Assembly (NCBI RefSeq): GCF_038396675.1
Contig: NC_088920.1
Span: 63,191,001 to 63,255,000 of the forward strand
Reading direction: 5' to 3'
Length of the DNA: 64,000 bases
Source: Hydra vulgaris
Lineage: Eukaryota > Cnidaria > Hydrozoa > Anthoathecata > Hydridae
Position 1 is the first letter of the stretch. The number at the start of each line of letters is the position of its first letter. Shown piece by piece: positions 36,724 through 48,957 of this stretch. The position numbers and the translations under genes were made by a program. The notes below the pieces were generated by a model, which had not been told where the DNA came from, searched no databases, and saw only the letters and a program-made list of their open reading frames with translations.

Positions 36724-38350
36724 CCTGTGATTAGCTCTGGTTTTTTTATTTTATTTATATAAAAGCACTTTCACCTAAAAATTAAACTTTCACCTAACTA
36801 GATATCATTATTGTCATCATCTTTTTTTATCAGTTTAATTTGTTAATTAGTTAGTACTAGAACCTCTAATAATTGCACTTTGATTATGACTTCGTAATTT
36901 TAGACAAAAATAGAAACTTTTAGATTTTAAGATCGAGATTAGTATTTAGTCATGAGAGAAAGAAGGTTCTAAAAACGTCAACGACGCACTTTTTACCTAA
37001 ATTTTGTAACAATAGATTTTGAAATCAACAAGTAAAAAGTTTTATTTCAACCTGAGACTTTTCAAGGTATTGGAATTTTTTCATCCCAAGGTTTTTAATT
37101 CCATTTACTTGTTATATTACTAGAGCATATGTAAATAATAAAGTGTGGCAAAACATAAATAAAACGCAAGTAAAAAAAAAAAAAAACACAAACTAATTTA
37201 TTTGATTATTGCGCTCCTTGTTTGTCGCTAGAATAAAAAAAAATTCATCATCTTTTTCTCTTCCAAGCACTGTTCAGCTAAATTAAAGGTAAATAAAAAG
37301 AAAACACATAATATTTACAAATGAGTTTAAAAACAGTTATGATTTAAAAGAGCAAAGCACTTATAAAAGTTTTAGATGATATATATATTATAAAAACGAA
37401 ACATTCGTGTTGGCAACACCCTAAACGATGAGTAGTTCCGTGGATGATTGCAGAATTACCAACCATTAAAAAAATATTTTAAATGCTCTGTATAAATTAA
37501 AGTCATGTGTTATTCAGTCATTTGAATTTTGAACGTTTAAAGATACCTAAGACAACTATCATCTTTTAGCGCATCAAGTCAACAGATGGCATCAATCCAG
37601 AAAAATTCTGGAGAAGAAAAAGATTACCATTCCAAAAATTGACAACATAATACTTTGTTCGGCTGTAAAAGTACAAAGATTTCAAGCAACAACATTTTGC
37701 TTAACTGTCTTTTAGTGTGAATGTATATACCCACACAGTTTGAAGACGCTTTGCTTAGGATTTTTTTTTGGTCGTACCTTACTGCATTAAAACCGCGTTT
37801 TTCTCAAATGTACGAGTGACACCATTCTTATGAATCATCAGCCTAATGGAATTCCTATATTTGAATTCTATTAAATTATCTAGAAAATGCAGTAAACTTT
37901 TTTTCAATTTTAAATTTGGAACTGCAAATATACCCACAGAAAAATAAAAATACTTGCGCAGAAAGTATAATGGGTTTTACGCGTGAAACAGTGCGTGTAA
38001 GTTTGGCTACAAACACCCACTATTCGATAAACAAAGTTGCCGAGCTCAGGTTAACGAGCAATGACAATAAACTAGAGATACTATTTTAAACAAGACTTGA
38101 ATTGTCTATTCCTAATAGTTTGATTAGAATGAAAAACTACTCTCTGCTGAGAAGGATATAGATTGCCAGTCCAAATAATTTTAAAGGCTTAATTGTAATT
38201 AAGTACAACGACAACTTTTTTTTTTCTTTTCGGTTTATTATAGTATAAATATTATTTTTACAATTTTTGCATGCATGTAGATAACATAAAATAAAATATA
38301 AAAGTACATACTAAAAATACAACAGAATAAAGTTAAAACAGATAGGGGCT
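36724..38350. other. Intergenic, no gene seen
   Basis: AT-rich; short homopolymer runs only. Confidence 0.5.
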
Positions 38351-38352
38351 TT

Positions 38353-39098
38353 GGGGTCGTCCTTACGTACGCCAATAATTATGAAATTTAACCCCCTCCC
38401 CCATGTGGCCATGCGTACTTTTAAGTCCCCACTTCCCTTAAAAAGTACCTACGTTTTTCAAACACCCCCAAGTTTTTTTTTTTTTCAATAAAAGAGTTTA
38501 TTGAAGAAAAAAAAAAGGTGGAGGAGGTACCTTAGATAGACGAAAATTTTTTTTTTTTATTTTGGAAAATTTACATAGTAAAAAAAATTCAATATAATTC
38601 ATAGTAATAGAAATTCAAAATCTGTCAATAAACTTAAATTTAGTTTTAGATAGTAAAGTTAAAAATTTTACTACATTAGTGCCCTCACGTTTGGGCAGAG
38701 GGGCAAGCGTTTTAGGGCTTTTTTGTTCCCAGGCTTCCGCCATCCCAATTTTTTTGCAAGGCCTCCTCATTTGGCATAGGTATAAACATACTTAAGTTTG
38801 GAGTTTGCACAATGTAAGAAAGTGTCCTATCTGGAACATAGAAAGTCCAGCGGGCGCCCATACATGTGTGTGCATAGAAGGAAACTCTATTCCCTTTAAC
38901 ATACATCTTTTTGTGTTTGTCACACTAGAATCTTCAGTCAGAATTTTAACTTTTCTATTAGTTAGCTGGTTAATTGTGATAAATTAGAAAATCGAAGTAC
39001 GTACTTTTAAAATGAACCCCCCCCCCCCCGATACGCTTTTTGAAGACCTTCCCCCTCCCCCACTATTAGCGTACGTACTTTATGAACGACCCCTTAAA
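38353..39098. mobile_element. MITE with GGGGTCGT...ACGTACGC ends
   Basis: Left end GGGGTCGTCCTTACGTACG; right end reversed GGGGTCGTTCATAAAGTACG then TACGC. Subterminal runs of C on the left (CCCCCTCCCCCATG) match runs of G in the reversed right end. The interior, about 38600-38890, is similar to half of the fold-back element at 42749-43382 (CCTCACGTTTGGGCAGAGG versus TCTCACGTTAGGGGTATGG), so one element is probably nested in the other. Confidence 0.72.
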
Positions 39099-39349
39099 GA
39101 AGATAAGGATAACATTACGTTATCATAATTTTTCATAGAACCCCTTTGTACAAGTTTAAATAAAATATATCGTAATGGTAAAACGCTTGTATAAAAATAA
39201 TAATAATATCGTGAAATAATAATAATGTGACCGTTAAAATAGTCAAGACAAAAATAAACTAAATAAAAAAAGAAAAACTTTTTTTATGATCAAATTTTAA
39301 AAATTTATTTTTTTGTTAGAAATTTAAATGAAATTAAGAACTTCCCCAT

Positions 39350-39630
39350 AAATTTATATTCCTTTTGACAGTCATTCAATAATTTAGGTCCTCAATAAGA
39401 TATACAAAATTCTGAGAGTTTATTACAACTCCAGGCAAATTTATAGTTGCCGAACTCGATACATTATGTCAATAATTTTTGATAGCTTTAGATTGTATAT
39501 AATTTATATGGGAAAACCAGGATAAATTTTCATCTACATCTAGAACTTTATACTTGCTTGATTTAATTAATGTATCACATAAATCAAGTTCGCGCAACTA
39601 AAGAGGAATGTTTAACTTATGTTTTTTTTT
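39350..39630 (-). pseudogene. LINE reverse-transcriptase scrap
   Basis: Minus-strand reading contains SKYKVLDVDENLSWFSHINY followed by IQSKAIKN, resembling the post-catalytic RT region in the LINE at 46.5 kb (KILGIIFDENLNWKSQI). Several stops. A fossil fragment. Confidence 0.5.
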
Positions 39631-40200
39631 TATGGAATAGAGAATAGTTCGTTTTCTCAACATTGAGAGTTTGTTTGCCCTAAACGTTTTTTATTACCAA
39701 CTCGCTCATTCAACTTGTATTTTTTTTATTACTAACTTGCTCAATCAACTTGTAACATTCAGGTTAAACATAAGGTTTTAACACTCGTTATTATCGCCAA
39801 TATATATCGCTGAATGAAATACTAGCAACAGCAATAGTAACCTCAAAGCGTTACTTGGCTTTAAAAAATTTAATTAAGTTTTAGGGCAAAAAAAAAAAAA
39901 AAAAAATCTTGAAAAAAGGGAATGCTTTTACGATATTATTGAGAGACGTCAACAAATTAAAAATTTTACTCTATCGGAATTCATTTAAATAAATGATATC
40001 TTTGCAAAGGTATTGAAGTCATAGGATGTAGCCAAAAAATGTTGCGTCAGAATGTCGGTCATTCATCGCATGGCATTATATAGTATTCCTATTGACCTTA
40101 TAGGAAAAGCTTATTTTAACTTGGCCTGTGTCTTATATTATTTATCGTATTCAACGTATGAAACTGTATAAACTCGCAGCAATTATATGTAACAAACGCC

Positions 40201-40310
40201 CATGCTCTAGTAAACCTGCAGTGCGTTTTGAAGGAATTTGTCCCATGTTCTAGTCAACCTGCAGTCCTGCAGTACGCCTTGAAGGAATTTGGCTCAGATT
40301 AATCAAAAGA
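40201..40310. repeat. Degenerate two-copy direct repeat, about 55 bp
   Basis: CATGCTCTAGTAAACCTGCAG...TGAAGGAATTTG is repeated as CATGTTCTAGTCAACCTGCAG...TGAAGGAATTTG; the second copy contains a small extra CTGCAG unit. Confidence 0.7.
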
Positions 40311-40334
40311 GTCGCTACATCATTTGTTCACCTT

Positions 40335-40336
<2 letters not shown>

Positions 40337-40427
<91 letters not shown>
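40337..40427. repeat. (TA)n microsatellite
   Basis: About 90 bp of perfect TA, followed by a T-rich tract. Confidence 0.96.
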
Positions 40428-40430
<3 letters not shown>

Positions 40431-41800
40431 TATTTTTTTTTATTTTTTTATTTTAAACTAAATAAACCTTAAGGTGGCTCATATAGAAAAAAAAAATTTC
40501 TTAATAGAATAAATTGCAACGGTTCATATATATTTTATTTTATTTTTGATGATATAAGAAACTTAAATTTCATTAAAAAAACTGTAAATGAATTATATTT
40601 TAGGCAACTTTCAACAAAATAAGAGGGAAAAAACGCAAATTTGAAAAAATTCAAAACACTGTTTCTTGATTAAATTTGGTTTAAACTCAAACTTTTGGTT
40701 ATAGCTTCATTACATTATTTTCATTCATTTCTACTAAAAGAATAAAAAAATAATTAAAATATCAAAAACGGGACACAATACTTAAAAAAATCACAAATTT
40801 TTACGTAATAAAAACCGGGTGTTGTGTTATAAAAATTGATAAAACTATTCTTAGTTGATCATTTTAGTACATCTGAAATCTTAATGATTAAGGAACATAC
40901 ACTAAAAAATTCAGCCAAAAAACTTTTCTTAATCTCGAGATATCATGTTTTGAAGTTCAAATAAAGAATAAAATTAAAAAGCTATGAAAATCATGACCAA
41001 AGTTTTCCGATAAATAGAAATTATTAGCAAAAAAATGAAACCGACCAATAAAAAAGTTTAAGTAAGGTAATATTAGTAAGCATTTTATGCACAATGTATA
41101 TATTTTCTGAAAGAATTCTAAATTTCGAATCAAATGGTATATTAAAAAAAATAAGAATTTTTTTTTTTAATTGAGTATTTTTTTCTATAATGTTTTCATA
41201 TATAAAACCTTAATAATTTAATATTTAGATAATAATTTAAATAATTTAAAATAAAACTTCTTTTTATTTATTTAACTATACTAATTTAAATTAATTTGAT
41301 TAAATTCCATTTGTTAAAAATAATTATTTTTATAATATTTTTCGTGGTAGTATTAATACCCTCGTTATCAAGTATACGATTTCCTTTTTTATTTAAAGAT
41401 TTTCATTCGTTTTAAACACTTAGATTAAATATTTGTGTGTGTGTGTCCACGTTTTTATTTTTTAGTGTTGTTGAAAAATTTTAATTTTTTATTAGCAGAA
41501 AAATTCTGTTTATTTATTGTTATTTTTTAATCATATTATATTTTTAATGGTTTATATTTATCGACATTTTATTGTTTTTATTGTGATTATTGATATTATG
41601 ATTATTGTATTTATTAAATCAATTTTATTTTTTTGGCAGTAATCATGTTTTGTTAGAATATAACTGTTCGTAACTTTTCAGTCTGTGTATAATATTTAAT
41701 TGTTGTTTTGAGACTAATATTGGTCTATTCAGTGATGAAACTTCACATTTTGGCCCCCCTCCCCACCGCAAAGTATTAGTACATAACCCACCACATAGAA
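40428..41800. other. Intergenic, no gene seen
   Basis: Extremely AT-rich. A short (TG)n run is at about 41440. No coding signal. Confidence 0.55.
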
Positions 41801-41819
41801 AAAAAAAATATTTTTATCT

Positions 41820-42480
41820 AAATACATTTATCTAAATATTTTTATTGAAAAAACTGTTATGGTCACCTTTATACTTTAATTGAAGTGCTGATTTTATAAT
41901 TACTGGCTCTTCTATTTCTATTAATTTGGTTGGTAGCATAAAAGCAAATAGTTGAAAAAAATTTGAAACTTCCTGTATCCTTTTAAATTTGTTGTCTATT
42001 TGACTTATTACTACATCTAAAACTTTACTAAATACATTGGTGCAAAAGATTTGATCTTCATTACCAAAACAATGATCGCTCGATAGTTCACCAAAATATT
42101 TTTAAACAACTTTTTGTTTCATCCAAGAAAAAGTTGAATTAATATCCCATTCGACTGCCATTTGAATAACTTCGTCTATTGCTGAATAATACATATTTCT
42201 GAATTGTTTTAAATGTTAGCTTGCAGTTTGCAATGATTCGGTCGCAGTCATGGGATCTAAACTTTTTGTTTGTAACAAATTTGATAGTAAATTTATTTCA
42301 CTCAAAATTTTCAAGTTACGCAATTCAAATTCAAATTCAAATGCTTATTTTTTTTGAAGTCAGTTCTTCGTGTTCTTCTTTTTTTCTGACAGGAATAGTT
42401 CAGCAAGCGCTTTCTTTATATCCACAAAGCGAAGTTTAACTGTTTTCCAGTCCAGCAAGTTGGATTCGATTTCTTAATTA
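41820..42480 (-). pseudogene. hAT transposase fragment (ZMYM1-like middle region)
   Basis: Minus-strand sequence reads SLDPMTATESLQTAS, then AIDEVIQMAVEWDINSTF, then VFSKVLDVVISQIDNKF and EVSNFFQLFAF. This resembles the helical region before the dimerisation motif in the hAT copy at 22.5-23.5 kb (LLFDIIITQIEWRFEAV). Interrupted by stops. Confidence 0.6.
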
Positions 42481-42748
42481 ATAACAATTTTGGAGAAGCT
42501 GAAAATAATCGTTTTTTCTTGAGGTCTTTTTTTTTGCAGACAATTTCTTTAGTTTTTATTTTAATTTAATGTCTTTAGTTTTAAATTTAATAATTTGATT
42601 AGTTTTTCCAGATTTTTCATCTTATAATCGTTTTCAACAAATACATCAATAAGAAACGACAATTCATCAAATTCTTTACTAAATTAAATTATCAATATTA
42701 TTTACTCTACATAAACGTAGAGCTCTGTGGACAAAACCAATGAAGACC

Positions 42749-43382
42749 CAGTAGCGTAGGCAAGTTTTTTTCATGTTACAGATATGACACTTTCAGGCAT
42801 CGTGCAAACTGCAAACTTAAAGATGTTCCTACTTATGTCAAATAAAAATGTTTTGCAAAAAAGTGAAGTAATTAAAGACTAAAAACAAAAATGACCCAAC
42901 AAGTTTGCTCTCCCTACCCCAATCATGAGGGCAATAACTTAATAAAACATAACTATAACATATTGCACTAACCCTAAATTTTTTGGACAGATTTTAAAAT
43001 TTATTTAAAAATCTTTTAATGTTCAACAGTTATGACCATGTGAAATTTACAACTCCTCATTTAGAGATACGTTATAACTATGCAAAATTTTTGCATGGTC
43101 ATAACTTATGAACGTTAAAAGATTATTATATGAAACTGAAAACCTGTCGATAAAACTAAATTTAGTGTAGTATGCTAATCTTTATTTTATTTTAAATTAT
43201 TGCTCTCACGTTAGGGGTATGGGGATTGAATTGTTTTGGGTATTTTTGTTTTCAAGCTTTGGGTATTTTTGCTTTCAAAAAAACATTCTCATTTGAAGTA
43301 AGGACGATCAAACATAGAATTTAGAGTTTACGCAAGGTCTGAAAGTATCATATCTGTAACATCAGAAAGTCCGCCCCTACTG
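42749..43382. mobile_element. Fold-back MITE, imperfect 250-bp arms
   Basis: Left arm (CAGTAGCGTAGGC..., TGTTACAGATATGACACTTT, AAAAACAAAAATGACCC) is mirrored in reverse complement by the right arm (TGTTACAGATATGATACTTT, AAAAACAAAAATACCC). The centre holds TTATGACCATG / CATGGTCATAA. CAGTAG starts both ends. Flanking octamers TGAAGACC and TGGAAACA share five of eight positions. Confidence 0.7.
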
Positions 43383-44280
43383 TGGAAACACCATTGATAA
43401 TTTTAGGGTCATGACATCAACTCGGTAAATTTTAACGCTTGGGATTGCATTTTTGCAATGTATTTTAACACTACATCGACATATTTTGTTGTTAGTAACT
43501 GAAATATCAAGATAGTTTAACGTATTGGATCAGCAGATTTCTTTGCGTATTGAATAATTTTATGTTGTTTATTAAATAAATCTAAAATCTTGTGTGCATC
43601 TTTTTCTATCCGGATTCGTAAATTATTTCATTATATCTTTTAAAAGATTTGACATGAATGTTATTGTTAAGCGCCATTGAGAGAGGATTACATTCATGAT
43701 ACTCAAGTAACACATAGCAACCAACACGTAATTGCTAATCCAAATGGTCCGGAGTTTGTGATCTCATAAATATCATTTTCATATAAACAATAGCGTTGAG
43801 AAAGACAAAATTCTAAAAGTAACCTGATTTCCTCAAAAGTTAATTTGGATATAAAACTCTGATTGTTTCTTAACCTTCAACTAATATAATGATTATTTTA
43901 AATATTTAAATTATATACTTATATTTATATTCTTATTTTAATTTAAAATATCTAATAATTTTATTTTTACAACTAAATAAACTATTTATATACTAATTAA
44001 AAATTTATATTCAGTCAACTTTATTTTAAAAAGTTACTATTCAGTAAACTTTATAATCTTCTAAATAAACATTTAAATTATTTTATTTAGTATTATTTTA
44101 AACTAAATCATAATTTTATCAATATATTCTAAAAAGTTATTAAACCAATAATATTTACAAATAATATTAATTACTAATTCCAAGAAAACACTTCAAAATA
44201 ATAATAATAATAAAAAAAATGTTAATAACAGTTATTATAATAACAATAATGATGAGGAGACTCAGAAACTTTTCCGACTA
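43383..44280. other. Intergenic, no gene seen
   Basis: AT-rich, with a short (AAT)n run near 44200. Confidence 0.5.
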
Positions 44281-44289
44281 AAAAATTTC

Positions 44290-44572
44290 GTATTTTGCAG
44301 GCAAAAAAACAGTAACTGTTTAAAAACTTTTAAAAAAGTATGGTCCAATTATGCCTCCAGCTCAAAATCCACTCCAAACAGTGACACAATGCAGATGCAT
44401 TTGTTTCTTGACACATGTGTCAACATGTGGGTTCTCAAAAACCCAATAGCGGCAAATTTGGCGATTTACAAACCCATCAAGGTGAAAACATGCATCGCTT
44501 AGGATGATTTTGCTTGAAAAAGCAGCATTCATTTGTTGGATGTTAAATCTTGCATTAATTTTGGGACACCCT
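44290..44572 (-). pseudogene. Mariner-type DDE transposase fragment
   Basis: Minus strand: AAFSSKIILSDACFHLDGF, then VNRQICRYWVFENPHVD and VTVWSGF, stop, AGGIIGPYFF. This is the first-Asp region of an IS630/Tc1/mariner-type transposase (the family usually reads SDEAHF). Immediately upstream (44563-44572 reversed) is AGGGTGTCCC, like a terminal repeat, so the piece looks like an internally deleted element. Confidence 0.7.
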
Positions 44573-44579
44573 CATTCTT

Positions 44580-45915
44580 TTAAAATTTTTCAGAACAATT
44601 TTTTAATTAGATAATGCTAAGTAGATACGACTAGTTGAAGCACAAATATGTTCTATTTAAAAAAACAAAAAAACAAGAAAAATATCTCCTACACTGTTGC
44701 GTTGCAGCTTGCTCAGGAAAATTATCAACTCAACTGAACAAAATACTATTTTTTGCTTAAGTAAACAAACAATCCACACGTAAGTGCTTATTGTCAAGTG
44801 TTTGTATAATCTTCGCTTTAATTTCTATTAACCCATGAGTTATTGAGTATTTGTTACAGACACTTTATTGGAGCTTGTAATTTGATATAAATTTATATTA
44901 ATATTTTCTTATAAAGTTTTGAAGTCGGTGAACATTTTTAAAACATTTCTTTTTCAAGCTATTTACCAAAGTTAGACAGATAAATAAGATCTAAAAATAA
45001 AATATACAACCATTTTGCGTTTAAAAATTACTTTAACTGATTAGAATAACTTGTAGATTATTGTTGTTATTTTTTTAATGTTAACTTCATATAAGAAATT
45101 TTGTTCTAAGTTCAAATTTGAAATTTCATTCCCAGTTCATATTAGAAATATTTGGATAAAAGTATTGATATTAAAATTTTTAAAACATCATTTAGATGTT
45201 TTTATTCTTATTTTTATTGTATGCTTACCATAAATAGAAACACGTTTCGTTATGTGTTTAGAGGTTGAAGATATAAGATTGCCAGAGGTTACATCAAGAG
45301 GGAAAAAATTAGAATGAAGGAATTCATGAGATTTTTATCAATAAGGCCTTTTGTTTTTGCACGTGATTTAAGAATTATGATACGGAGTAAGAACTTAACG
45401 AATAAATGATAAGAGGATAAAAATTCGTTATAAACAACTCATGATTCTCTATAATTCAATAGATCTAAATCTAGGTTAAATTGCCCAAATTAGAACAAGT
45501 TTTTGTTTTATTTGTTATTTTTTATTTCGTAAATTATTTTTCAAGAAAAGGATTTAAATGATGTAATGTTTATTCATCATTTATTAGTAAAAAAAATCAT
45601 CGTTTATTAATAAACAAAAAACAAAAAAAATTTTTTTTTCGAATATAACTTTTATTTAACTATATTTGTTTATGCGCTGTAGTAAGTTGATTTACAAGAG
45701 CGCACGAGTGAATAGAAGAAATTTTTTTTTAAATAAAAAGTTATAAAAATATATAAATGTATTTTTAGATATAAAAGTTCTTTATCTTTTTTGCTTACTT
45801 GTCATGCTCTTAAAAAATTTATCATGAATTATGAAAAATTTTATACAATGGATATCGTGAAAGAACTGCTATCATAGTCAATTAATAGCCTTTTAGATTT
45901 AGCTGCAGGATTACT
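44580..45915. other. Intergenic, no gene seen
   Basis: AT-rich; nothing recognisable. Confidence 0.5.
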
Positions 45916-45917
45916 AA

Positions 45918-46005
45918 TTGACTTAGGTCATAGTTTATATCATAGGTCATAGTTTAGGTCATAGTTTAGGTCATAAATGTTTAGGTCATAGTTTAGGTCA
46001 TAAAT
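45918..46005. repeat. TTTAGGTCATAG short tandem repeat
   Basis: Six or seven irregular copies of TAGGTCATAGTT (12-13 bp, some TAGGTCATAAAT) lie directly upstream of the LINE fragment. Confidence 0.88.
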
Positions 46006-47640
46006 GGTTTTGATAACGACAGTTACACACTCGGAATTTTTCTAGATCTATCAAAAGCATTTGATACTGTCAACCACAAGATTCTAATTTATAAACTACA
46101 CAATTATGGAGTAGTTCACTCCAATTTAAAGTGGCTGCAATGTTATTTACAAAATCGTAAACAAGGAGTACCATATGACTTAACATGTTCCCCATTTGAA
46201 TCAATAAATTGCGGAGTTCCCCAAGGATCAATACTTGGACCCCTGCTGTTTTTAATTTATATTAATGATATTTATTTGTCTTCAAAAATACTTAATTATA
46301 TTATTTTTGATGATGACACAAATGTTTTCTTTTCTGACTCAAATTTAAAATTTTTTATATTGTAAACACAGAATTAATATATCTTAATGAGTGGTTTGAA
46401 GCAAATAAACTTTCATTAAATATTGAAAAAACGAAATATATTTTGTTTGCTAAGTCATCTAAATCCGAGAACCTTCCACTCAAATTACCTGAACTAACAA
46501 TTAACAATATTAAAATAAAAAGAGTTTTTTCAATGAAAATACTAGGAATAATTTTCGATGAGAATTTAAATTGGAAAAGCCAAATAAAGCTAGTCGAGAA
46601 CAAAGTTTCAAAGACCCTGGGGATTATGTACAAGACAAAACATCTTTTAAATAATTTATGTTTAAAAAATTTATACTTTTCATTTATACATAGTCATATT
46701 AACTATTGTAAAATTGCCTGGGCAAACAATCATTTATCTTTCCTAAAAATTATTTATACTAAACAAAAGCAAGCAAGTAGATTAGTTTTGGGCGCAAGTA
46801 GATACGAAAGTGCCGAGCCGTTACTCAAGGAAATAAATGCTCTAAATGTATACAAACTAAATATATACCATAACTTGTTATTTATGTTTAAACTTCAAAA
46901 TGAAATGATTCCAAAATATTTTTTTAAAAGTTTCACTCGAATTAATCATAAATATGAAACAAGACATTCAATGAGTAATTACTACATCCCACTAACATCA
47001 CTCAAAAAATCTGACTTCTCGACTATATGCCGGGGACCACGCTTGTGGAATTCGGTTCTTGACGAAAATATGAAAAAAATAAAATCTATTGCTACATTTA
47101 AAAGAACTATAAAAAAACACTTACTAAATTTAAACATTACGTACATTCTCTCATTTTTTTGAAAAAAAAATCGAAATAGTTTTGTATTTTTAATTTTTTA
47201 TGTACTTTATTTAATTTTAATATTGTATTGAATATGTATATGCATATGAAGCGAATTAAATTTTTTTTTTTTTGTCTTTAATATGTATACGAATATGTAC
47301 AGATTTGTAATTTTTTATTTGTTATTTCATATTTTAACTTTATCTTAAATTTCTTCTTTTTTTAACTTTAAGTTCTTTTTTTAACTTTAAGTTCTTCTTT
47401 AACCTTCTAAAATTTCTAACCAATTTTTTTTTTTTTTAACTTAATAATTTCACTCTTTTATGTAATATTGGAAAATGTAAAATTTAATTGTATTTTTTTT
47501 TTTTTGTATTTCACAAAGGGGCTTGATGATAAGTCATTTTGACTTCTACTTGCCCCAGTCAGCTTGTAATTATATATATTTGTTTAAATTTATAGATAAC
47601 ATTGTAAAATGTGTAAAATGACGAAATAAAAAAAAAATAG
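46006..47640 (+). mobile_element. 5'-truncated CR1/L2-like LINE with RT
   Basis: The frame opens within the RT domain: GIFLDLSKAFDTVNHKIL, VPQGSILGPLLFLIYINDI, then FDDDTN at about 46306 where YADD/FADD is expected (one substitution, Ala to Asp, next to the catalytic pair). A one-base loss near 46355 shifts frame; a 239-codon frame then continues to 47162 (LSLNIEKTKYILF, KILGIIFDENLNW, CRGPRLWNSVL). The 3' untranslated part ends in GACGAAAT plus an A-run at about 47640, typical of target-primed insertion. No clear target duplication. Confidence 0.88.
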
Positions 47641-48338
47641 TAACAGTTACCGATAAAACAAGAAGCGCAGTAACAGTTACTTATAGAACAAGTATTACTA
47701 TAGAAAAGAAATTTTTTAATGAGAAGCTTTGAATAGGGAAAAAAATTGGAATTATTATATTGGAGGTGATAAAAACGATGAAGTAACGCTTGTTTATAAA
47801 ATTAGTTACAATTTGTATTACAAACAAATAATAATATCCAGTGCTGAATTAAGGAGAAGGAGGGTTATGGTATAGCCCCACGCCCCGCAGTTTTTGAGGC
47901 CCAAACTCAAAGTAAAAGCTTTTTTTAAATAGAAACTCTTAAAAAAAAATGTGATGTATCTTTTAAAAAAATAAATATTAATAAACAATTATAACAAAAA
48001 AAATTGTACATTCAGTAAAAATCTTGATTTTTTGCATATAAAAAAATTTAAACATATAAAAAAATATATTGCAGATAAGCTTATTGGTAATTTTGAAAAA
48101 ATTAAAAAAAAATTCAATATAATAAATATAAGTGAAGAAAGTAAAGAAGTTTCCAAATTGTAGCAAGATATGGCACCAATAAGAACATTAACTTGTTCGC
48201 TTCGATTTTATTAGTCTCAAACTTCTTTTTTTTTTTCTTTTTTTTTTTGACTGATTAGGCAGATTTTTTATTATTATTTAAAATGAACAATTAACAACTT
48301 ACTACTTCTTTCTTTGGAAATCATCATCGGGGAAAAAT
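47641..48338. other. Intergenic, 3' flank of minus-strand gene
   Basis: AT-rich. A GC-richer patch at 47850-47915 (CCCCACGCCCCGC, GAGGCCC) looks like a hAT or MITE end remnant. Confidence 0.45.
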
Positions 48339-48937
48339 CTATGAATGCTTTGGTGAAACATCTGGCGTAAACCTTGGTGAAATACCTGACGAGGTTTTAC
48401 GCAAAAGCTTTGGAGAAGGATTAGGAGAAAGTTTCGGCGAAGAATTAGGAGAAAGTTTCGGCGAAGGAACAGGAGAAAGTTTTGGTGAAGAATTAGGAGA
48501 AAGTTTCGGCAAAGGAACAGGAGAAAGTTTCGGTGAAGAATTAGGAGAAAGTTTCGGCGAAGGAACAGGAGAAAGTTTCGGTGAAGAATTAGGAGAAAGT
48601 TTCGGCAAAAGAACAGGAGAAAGTTTTGGCAAAGGAACAGGAAAAAGTTTCGGCGAAAGATTAGCTGAAAGTTTCGGCGTAGGCTTTAGTGAAAATTCCT
48701 TGACAAAAGGAAAAATTACTTGGATGAGATCTGTTAATTTTTCTATTGAACATGTTTTTAAAAGAACCGTAACATTTTTGGATTCAAGTTCGTAATTTGA
48801 AGAATCGTAAGAATTACTTTTAATAGATTCACTGCACGAATAATTGTTTGACCAATTTTCATCATCATTATCATGAATTGAAACGTAGTAATCGCTGGAT
48901 TGAAAATACTTTGATAGTTCTTCTCGAATTTCTTCAC
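48339..48937 (-). CDS. Last exon of unrecognised gene, octapeptide-repeat protein
   Basis: Minus-strand exon starting at 48937 after AAATTCAG, in phase 1 (GEEIREELSKYFQSSDYY). It encodes an acidic Ser/Tyr-rich stretch (ENWSNNYSCSESIKSNSYDS), a short hydrophobic segment (KLTDLIQVIFPFVKEF), then eleven tandem octapeptides of the form PKLSPxxS and a tail ending SPRFTPDVSPKHS. The repeated S-P sites would suit proline-directed kinases, an inference only. Function unknown; it may be the cytoplasmic or disordered end of a larger protein. Confidence 0.65.
48414..48677 (-). repeat. Coding minisatellite, 11 x 24 bp
   Basis: Eleven in-frame 24-bp units encoding PKLSPNSS / PKLSPVPS variants alternate in a near two-unit period. 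All units keep the frame, which favours selection or very recent expansion. Confidence 0.93.
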
Positions 48938-48957
48938 CTGAATTTATATGAATAGTA

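Noticed and set aside
42221..42439. 72-codon plus-strand frame
   Set aside because: Opposite to a decayed hAT fragment and without its own features.
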